Positions 7,505 to 11,148 of a stretch of 11,148 nt of DNA are shown piece by piece. Both the position numbers and the translations under genes were made by a program. This stretch comes from TMP-24 sp031376305. Its GTDB lineage: Bacteria; Pseudomonadota; Alphaproteobacteria; Rhodobacterales; Rhodobacteraceae. The stretch covers positions 1 to 11,148 of the forward strand of contig JANMDM010000301.1 in the NCBI GenBank assembly GCA_031376305.1, read 5' to 3'. Under the pieces are notes generated by a model. That model had not been told where the DNA came from and made no database searches. It was given only the letters and a program-made list of their open reading frames with translations. Position 1 is the first letter of the stretch; each line of letters begins with the position of its first letter.

Positions 7505-7702
7505 AGCCCCAGTGACTGTGAACCAAGCGATTTGTGCAGGTATCTGTCGGGGTGCAAGAGCAAACCCGCACGCCCGACCGAACGCAGGATGAACTGGCGC
7601 GCATACAACCTCGCCGCGCGACACTCAATCTTAGCCGCAATCGGCGCAGGTGAAGGCCTCTGGCAAACCCGGCACGGGTCACTGCCCAGTTTTGTTCGGA
7701 AA
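7505..7702. other. Intergenic stretch between the aminotransferase gene and tRNA-Arg, no supported gene
   Basis: This 198-bp gap lies 3' of both the aminotransferase gene (+) and the tRNA gene (-). Short open frames cross it on both strands, but none has a ribosome-binding site, a recognisable domain or independence from the tRNA sequence. I see no strong hairpin followed by a T-run, so the terminators of the two converging transcripts are not identified. Confidence 0.5.
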
Positions 7703-7779
7703 TGGTGCACCCGGAGCGATTCGAACGCCCGACCCTCAGATTCGTAGTCTGATGCTCTATCCAGCTGAGCTACGGGTGC
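7703..7779 (-). tRNA. tRNA-Arg (anticodon ACG)
   Basis: The minus strand from 7779 to 7703 folds as a full cloverleaf. The acceptor stem is GCACCCG/CGGGTGC (7 bp), the D stem GCTC/GAGC, the anticodon stem TCAGA/TCTGA around the loop CTACGAA, and the T stem GGGCG/CGCTC around TTCGAAT. The anticodon ACG reads CGU and, once A34 is deaminated to inosine by TadA, also CGC and CGA arginine codons. The discriminator base is A and the 3' CCA is encoded (7703-7705). The T stem contains one G-T wobble. No integrase or duplicated tRNA 3' end is seen, so it shows no sign of serving as an attachment site here. Confidence 0.97.
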
Positions 7780-7789
7780 GTAGGACGGG

Positions 7790-7818
7790 CATTTAGCGAC
7801 CCCGGCGGGGCATTGCAA
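7790..7818 (-). promoter_or_regulatory. Promoter of tRNA-Arg
   Basis: On the minus strand TTGCAA (7813-7818) and TAAATG (7790-7795) are separated by exactly 17 bp, a good housekeeping sigma-factor promoter. Transcription would begin about four bases before the mature tRNA 5' end at 7779. The bases between the -10 box and the predicted start are GC-rich (GCCCG), the discriminator type linked to stringent control of stable-RNA promoters. Confidence 0.65.
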
Positions 7819-7868
7819 GGGTGAAAACGGCGGCTGTTGCTGAGAAAGTATGAGGGACCAAGAGCTGG

Positions 7869-8204
7869 CTAGTCGGCGGTTTTGATCGCCACAGTCTGGG
7901 TCAGGGCGCCGGTCTTGGCGTCGAAAATCAGGATCTGGTCCGCCTCGGTCACCACCGCCACCCAGCCGCGACCAAGGGTAACCGCGCTGGCCTTCGTTCC
8001 TGCGGGCAGGGTGATGGTTGGGGGCAGGGATGGCCGCGCGGCCATCGCTGTCGGGAAGCGGATGACAATCAGTGCAATGATGGTTATGAGGCCCACAATC
8101 ATGGTTCCCGCCAGAACCGTCACCAGAAGTTTCAGGAAACGCAGGTTGGGCGGGGGCGTTCCCGCATCCCCATCTGGCGTCGGAGCAGTCGTCATGTCGG
8201 ACAT
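7869..8204 (-). CDS. Small single-pass membrane protein, DUF6476-like
   Basis: This is a 111-residue protein of unknown function. A short polar, Pro-rich N-terminus (MSDMTTAPTPDGDAG) is followed by one clear transmembrane helix at about 22-48 (hydrophobic run from LKLLVTVLAG to IALIVI, flanked by Arg). The C-terminal part of about 60 residues starts PPTITLPAG and includes GWVAVVTEADQILIFDAKTG, which reads like one or two beta-propeller-type blade strands. The Arg pattern does not settle which side it faces. I recall similar short proteins beside rluA in Rhodobacteraceae, annotated as DUF6476; this is from memory. ATG 8202-8204 is preferred because AAGGGA lies about 10 bases upstream; a second in-frame ATG at 8193-8195 would shorten it by three residues. 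The frame is open upstream to 8372, but that part is antisense to rluA. Confidence 0.75.
   Translation of the reverse strand: MSDMTTAPTPDGDAGTPPPNLRFLKLLVTVLAGTMIVGLITIIALIVIRFPTAMAARPSLPPTITLPAGTKASAVTLGRGWVAVVTEADQILIFDAKTGALTQTVAIKTAD
8193..8204. promoter_or_regulatory. Shared start-codon palindrome of two divergent genes
   Basis: The bases CATGTCGGACAT hold the ATG of the rluA-family gene on the plus strand (8194-8196) and two in-frame ATGs of the DUF6476-like gene on the minus strand (8202-8204 and 8193-8195). Both proteins begin Met-Ser-Asp. There is no intergenic space, so each gene's ribosome-binding site and any promoter lie inside the other's coding sequence: GGAG at 8182-8185 for rluA, and AAGGGA read from the minus strand near 8214-8219 for the other. 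Confidence 0.7.
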
Positions 8205-9234
8205 CGCCAGCCAATCCCTTCGGGTCGTGATCGGGGAAAACCCGCCTGAGCGTCTTGATAAGGCCTTGGCACGCGATGTGCCAGACGAAGCCGCGCTGTC
8301 GCGGTCGCGGTTGATGCGGCTTTTGGCGGAAGGCGCCATTTGCCGCGACGGGCAGCCGGTGACCGACGCCAAGGCGCGGGTCCGGGCGGGCGAAGTTTAT
8401 GAAATCACCGTCGGTCCGGCGCAGGATGTGGCCACCGAGGCCGAGGATATTCCACTGAAAGTGATCTGGGAGGATGGCGATCTGATCGTCATCGACAAGC
8501 CGGCGGGCATGGTTGTGCATCCGGCACCGGGATCCTACAGCGGCACATTGGTCAACGCTTTGCTGCATCATTGCGGTGACACGCTGTCAGGTGTGGGCGG
8601 TGAAAAGCGCCCCGGCATTGTCCACCGCATCGACAAGGACACCACTGGGCTATTGGTGGTGGCGAAATCCGACCGCGCCCATCATGGGCTGGCCACACAG
8701 TTTGAAAAACATCTGGTGAACCGCCGCTATCTGGCGGTGGTCAATGGCCTGCCCGAGGCCAATGACCCGCGCCTGCACGGGATCAAGGGGCTAAGCTTTG
8801 AGACCGGCGGGATCGTGCGGATTGCCACGCAGTTGGCGCGCCATAAGACCGACCGGCAGCGGCAAGCCGTGCTGTTCCACGGCGGGCGTCATGCGGTTAC
8901 ACGGGTGCGGGTGTTGGAAAGTTACGGGACGCCGCCGGTCGCCACCCTGGTCGAATGCTGGCTGGAAACCGGCCGCACCCATCAGATCCGCGTGCATCTG
9001 GCCCATGCCGGTCATGGGCTGATTGGCGATCAGACTTATGGCGGGCGGCGCAAACTGTCGCCCAAGGCGGTGGGCGAGGCTGCGGTGCTGGCTGCCGCAG
9101 CTTTCCCGCGTCAGGCGCTGCACGCGGCCACGCTGGGCTTTACCCATCCGGTTACGGGCGAGGCGTTATCGTTTGAAAGCCCGTTGCCGGCCGATTTCGC
9201 GGCGCTATTGTCGGCGCTGTCCGCACCGCGCTAA
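8194..9234 (+). CDS. RluA-family pseudouridine synthase (RluD/RluC-like)
   Basis: Predicted to isomerise specific uridines in 23S rRNA to pseudouridine. Of 346 residues, about 18-75 form an N-terminal S4 RNA-binding domain (RLDKALARDVPDE, then LLAEGAICRDGQPV). The catalytic domain shows VIDKPAGMVVHP (99-110) and HRIDKDTTGL (144-153), where Asp147 is the expected nucleophile, and then LETGRTHQIRVHLAH and GDQTYGG in the second half. An S4 domain plus this motif set fits the RluC/RluD group; the exact target uridines cannot be assigned. Compared with E. coli RluD there is an extra stretch of about 15 residues near 193-212. I chose ATG 8194 because GGAG lies eight bases upstream; the open frame back to 7882 is antisense to the DUF6476-like gene. 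rpoH follows 192 bp later in the same direction. Confidence 0.9.
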   Translation: MSDIASQSLRVVIGENPPERLDKALARDVPDEAALSRSRLMRLLAEGAICRDGQPVTDAKARVRAGEVYEITVGPAQDVATEAEDIPLKVIWEDGDLIVIDKPAGMVVHPAPGSYSGTLVNALLHHCGDTLSGVGGEKRPGIVHRIDKDTTGLLVVAKSDRAHHGLATQFEKHLVNRRYLAVVNGLPEANDPRLHGIKGLSFETGGIVRIATQLARHKTDRQRQAVLFHGGRHAVTRVRVLESYGTPPVATLVECWLETGRTHQIRVHLAHAGHGLIGDQTYGGRRKLSPKAVGEAAVLAAAAFPRQALHAATLGFTHPVTGEALSFESPLPADFAALLSALSAPR

Positions 9235-9426
9235 CATCGCCGTGATGGGGCTGTCACAAATCTGGCAATTCGCGGATTTCATATTCATCTATATTTAACG
9301 AACCCATGCAAGGGTCCGGCGCTTTCCCGCAAAGAAGCCTTCTGCGGGACTTGCAGGCCAGATCAAGGGTTTATAAATAGCCAAGTCCACGCCTATGATG
9401 CGCGGACCCGGTCGAGAGGGACTGAG
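9235..9426 (+). promoter_or_regulatory. rluA-rpoH intergenic region with an AT-rich segment, a hairpin and candidate rpoH promoters
   Basis: The first part (9255-9300) is clearly more AT-rich than the surroundings. Two promoter-like pairs can be drawn: TTCGCG (9269-9274) with TATTTA (9292-9297), and TTGCAG (9351-9356) with TAAATA (9374-9379), both with 17-bp spacing; the second is nearer consensus. Between them a hairpin pairs TCCCGCA (9325-9331) with TGCGGGA (9343-9349) around an 11-base loop. It has no T-run, so it may be a leader structure or a weak rluA terminator. GAGAGG (9413-9418 region) serves as rpoH ribosome-binding site. Promoter assignments are by eye. Confidence 0.4.
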
Positions 9427-10323
9427 ATGACTAGCTACGCCAATCTTCCCGCACCCAGCCCCGAACAGGGGATGAACCGCTACTTGCAGGAAATCCGCAA
9501 ATTTCCGCTGCTGGAGCCGGAAGAAGAATACATGCTGGCCAAAAGCTGGGTGGATCATCAGGATTCCAAAGCCGCACACCGGATGGTGACCAGCCATCTG
9601 CGTTTGGCGGCCAAGATTGCCATGGGGTATCGGGGCTACGGCTTGCCACAGGCCGAAGTGATTTCCGAAGCCAACGTCGGACTGATGCAGGCGGTCAAGC
9701 GCTTTGATCCCGAAAAGGGGTTCCGGCTGGCGACCTATGCGATGTGGTGGATCCGCGCCTCGATTCAGGAATACATCTTGCGATCCTGGAGCTTGGTGAA
9801 GCTGGGAACAACGTCGGCGCAGAAGAAGCTGTTTTTCAATCTGCGCAAAGCCAAGAACAAGATCGGTGCGCTGGAAGAAGGCGATTTGCGCCCTGAAAAC
9901 GTGGCCAGAATCGCCCATGACCTGAATGTCACCGAGGCTGAAGTCGTCTCGATGAACCGCCGGTTGGCGGGGGGCGATGCCTCACTGAACGCGACGGTCG
10001 GGTCGGATGGTGAGTCTACCAGCGAATGGCAGGACTGGCTTGAGGATGAGGACGCCGATCAGGCCGAAGCCTATGCGGAATCCGAAGAACTGGGCGCGCG
10101 CCGCGCACTTTTGGTCAGCGCCATGGATGCCTTGAACGAGCGCGAGAAAAGCATTCTGATGCAGCGCCGCTTGCAAGACGAACCCAAAACCCTTGAGGAG
10201 CTGTCTGAGCAATATGATGTCAGCCGCGAACGTATTCGCCAAATCGAAGTGCGGGCATTTGAAAAGCTTCAGAACCGGATGCGCGAGCTGGCGCGCGATA
10301 AAGGCATGTTGATTCCCGCATGA
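9427..10323 (+). CDS. rpoH: RNA polymerase heat-shock sigma factor RpoH (sigma-32)
   Basis: RpoH directs RNA polymerase to heat-shock promoters. The 298 residues carry sigma region 2 at about 50-120 (SHLRLAAKIAMGYRGYGL, then GLMQAVKRFDPEKGFRLATYAMWWIR), the diagnostic RpoH box QKKLFFNLRK at 132-141, and a region 4 helix-turn-helix at about 255-283 (TLEELSEQYDVSRERIRQIE). The RpoH box separates it from the housekeeping sigma-70 and other group factors. An acidic linker (WLEDEDADQAEAYAESEE, 204-221) lies between regions 3 and 4. Alphaproteobacteria often carry two or more rpoH genes; the position after an rluA-type gene and the length suit the principal RpoHI type, which is inference. Start ATG 9427 has a purine-rich site GAGAGGGA just upstream. 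It appears to be a single-gene unit followed by hairpins at 10336-10390. Confidence 0.96.
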   Translation: MTSYANLPAPSPEQGMNRYLQEIRKFPLLEPEEEYMLAKSWVDHQDSKAAHRMVTSHLRLAAKIAMGYRGYGLPQAEVISEANVGLMQAVKRFDPEKGFRLATYAMWWIRASIQEYILRSWSLVKLGTTSAQKKLFFNLRKAKNKIGALEEGDLRPENVARIAHDLNVTEAEVVSMNRRLAGGDASLNATVGSDGESTSEWQDWLEDEDADQAEAYAESEELGARRALLVSAMDALNEREKSILMQRRLQDEPKTLEELSEQYDVSRERIRQIEVRAFEKLQNRMRELARDKGMLIPA

Positions 10324-10335
10324 CGCGAAATCTTT

Positions 10336-10390
10336 GACAGGGTCTTTGGCCCCTGTCTTGGCGGCCTTGCAACGATCCTTGCAAGGCCGC
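10336..10390 (+). terminator. Tandem hairpins downstream of rpoH, probable terminator
   Basis: Two perfect stems follow the rpoH stop by 12 bases. GACAGGG (10336-10342) pairs with CCCTGTC (10351-10357) around an 8-base loop. GCGGCCTTGCA (10361-10371) then pairs with TGCAAGGCCGC (10380-10390), an unbroken 11-bp stem around another 8-base loop. Neither is followed by a clean T-run, so termination may need Rho, or the stems may protect the mRNA 3' end. Confidence 0.65.
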
Positions 10391-10439
10391 GCGCCCTTCA
10401 TGCCTGCTTTTCGATGTCCGCCCTAACCCTAAAAGCCAT

Positions 10440-10503
10440 ACGTAGGTAAGACCGCGCTTACGTCGTTCTCGCCATTCAAGACGTCGTATTTTTTTAATGG
10501 CGA
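10440..10503 (+). promoter_or_regulatory. Repeat-rich upstream region of psd (possible regulator binding sites)
   Basis: ACGTAGG at 10440, ACGTCGT at 10460 and ACGTCGT at 10481 begin 20 and 21 bp apart, close to two helical turns. Overlapping them, TCGCCATT (10469-10476) and AATGGCGA (10496-10503) form a perfect 8-bp inverted repeat with 19 bp between, including a run of seven T (10489-10495). No confident -35/-10 pair was found. Control of psd by a DNA-binding protein, or an RNA hairpin in its leader, is possible but inferred. Confidence 0.4.
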
Positions 10504-10561
10504 TTGTGTTGTGAAGGCACTGCCGTTAGGACACCCGCAGATATTCGCAAGGACCACGCCA

Positions 10562-11148
10562 ATGACCATGCTGGAAACTTTCTTGCCGCCGATGCACCCC
10601 GAAGGGCGCAAGTTCGTTGGCATCGCGGGGGCGATTGCGGCGGTACTTTTTTTTCTCTGGCAACCGCTTGGCCTGATCGGGCTGGGTGTGACCATCTGGG
10701 TCTATTACTTCTTTCGTGACCGGGTGCGATCGGTGCCACAACGCGACGGGCTTTTGGTCAGCCCAGCCGATGGTGTGATCTCGCTGATCGGTCCGGCGAT
10801 TCCGCCAGAGGGCCTGGGCTTTGGCCCGGAGCCACTGCTGCGCATCAGCGTCTTCATGAATGTGTTCAACTGCCATGTGAACCGCGCCCCGGTTGAGGGC
10901 ACGGTTTCAGCCATCGTCTATCGGCCGGGCAAGTTCTTTAACGCCTCACTGGACAAGGCCAGTTCCGATAATGAACGCAATGCGCTGCGGATCGACATGG
11001 CAAACGGCAAAAGCATCGCAGTGGTGCAAATCGCCGGTCTGGTGGCGCGCCGCATCGTCTGCTTTATCCAACCGGGCGTGCATCTGCGCACCGGAGAGCG
11101 GTTTGGCCTGATCCGCTTCGGCTCGCGTTTGGATGTGTATTTGCCTGA
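10562..11148 (+). CDS. psd: Phosphatidylserine decarboxylase proenzyme (short type), 3' truncated by the window
   Basis: Psd decarboxylates phosphatidylserine to phosphatidylethanolamine at the inner membrane. It self-cleaves at Gly-Ser to give a beta chain and a small alpha chain with an N-terminal pyruvoyl group. 195 codons are visible and the frame is still open at the window edge. Recognisable parts are a hydrophobic N-terminal segment (about 18-52, from FVGIAGAIAA to VYYFF), DGLLVSPADGVI (63-74), RISVFMNVFNCHVNRAPVEG (94-113 region), and RFGSRLDVYLP at the edge, with the predicted cleavage between Gly187 and Ser188. FGS in place of the LGST of the E. coli enzyme, and the overall spacing, mark the short Psd class of about 230 residues common in alphaproteobacteria. 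AAGGA eight bases before ATG 10562 supports this start; a second ATG lies two codons later. pssA often follows in such genomes but is out of view. Confidence 0.93.
   Translation, partial: MTMLETFLPPMHPEGRKFVGIAGAIAAVLFFLWQPLGLIGLGVTIWVYYFFRDRVRSVPQRDGLLVSPADGVISLIGPAIPPEGLGFGPEPLLRISVFMNVFNCHVNRAPVEGTVSAIVYRPGKFFNASLDKASSDNERNALRIDMANGKSIAVVQIAGLVARRIVCFIQPGVHLRTGERFGLIRFGSRLDVYLP

Noticed and set aside
5924..7624. Minus-strand open frame of 566 codons
   Set aside because: It is antisense to gph and the DegT-family gene, both of which have full family motifs. Its translation is low-complexity (Gly, Arg, Gln-rich) and shows no domain.
7455..7682. Short minus-strand frame downstream of tRNA-Arg, with a CRVCQRP-like stretch in the alternative frame
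   Set aside because: A CxxC alone is weak evidence. There is no ribosome-binding site or domain, and it overlaps the end of the aminotransferase gene. A decayed gene cannot be excluded.
7703..7779. tRNA-Arg as an attachment site for an integrated element
   Set aside because: There is no integrase, no second copy of the tRNA 3' end and no change in gene type on either side within the window.
7345..8571. Long minus-strand open frame of 408 codons across the tRNA-Arg gene
   Set aside because: Its middle reads VAQLDRASDYESEGRAF, the well-known false peptide made by translating a tRNA gene. The rest is antisense to the aminotransferase and rluA genes or intergenic.
10480..10495. Weak stem (ACGTC/GACGT) followed by seven T, as a terminator for rpoH
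   Set aside because: The stem is only 5 bp with a 15-base loop, and stronger hairpins lie nearer the rpoH stop. The T-run fits better as part of the psd upstream region.
10324..10561. Possible small gene between rpoH and psd
   Set aside because: Only shadow frames on the minus strand cross it, antisense to psd. None has a start site or plausible protein character.

Overview
This window looks like ordinary core chromosome from an alphaproteobacterium, most likely a member of the Rhodobacteraceae. The supporting signs are GC-rich coding sequence, an RpoH of 298 residues directly downstream of an RluA/RluD-type pseudouridine synthase, a short-type phosphatidylserine decarboxylase, and a small single-pass membrane protein (DUF6476-like) divergent from the synthase. 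The genus cannot be named from the sequence alone.

Layout, left to right. (1) The C-terminal part of a LysR-type regulator (+) runs in from the left edge. (2) A roughly 107-bp palindromic intergenic repeat lies between it and moaA, and its ends supply the stop codons of both convergent genes. (3) A tightly packed minus-strand cluster reads glmU > glmS > alkD-like > moaA, with 1-bp and 4-bp overlaps and then a 30-bp gap. It covers both late steps of UDP-GlcNAc supply, a DNA alkylation-repair protein and the first enzyme of molybdenum cofactor synthesis. (4) Divergent from glmU is a two-gene plus-strand unit: a Gph-type HAD phosphatase and, 3 bp later, a DegT/DnrJ/EryC1/StrS-type PLP enzyme. 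(5) A tRNA-Arg(ACG) gene on the minus strand has its own clear promoter. (6) A DUF6476-like membrane protein (-) and an RluA-family pseudouridine synthase (+) share a start-codon palindrome. (7) rpoH (+) has an AT-rich leader and two hairpins after it. (8) psd (+) runs off the right edge at its catalytic Gly-Ser motif, behind an upstream region rich in short repeats.

The genes are mainly housekeeping: cell-wall and LPS precursor supply (GlmS, GlmU), phospholipid synthesis (Psd), RNA modification and translation (RluA family, tRNA-Arg), heat-shock control (RpoH), cofactor synthesis (MoaA), and metabolite or DNA damage clean-up (Gph, AlkD-like). I see no mobile element, CRISPR array, defence system, prophage or other new multi-gene system. 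The points worth a second look are regulatory or architectural: the stop-codon-sharing repeat, the shared divergent start palindrome, a hairpin abutting the gph ribosome-binding site, repeats spaced about two helical turns apart upstream of psd, and the unassigned aminotransferase.
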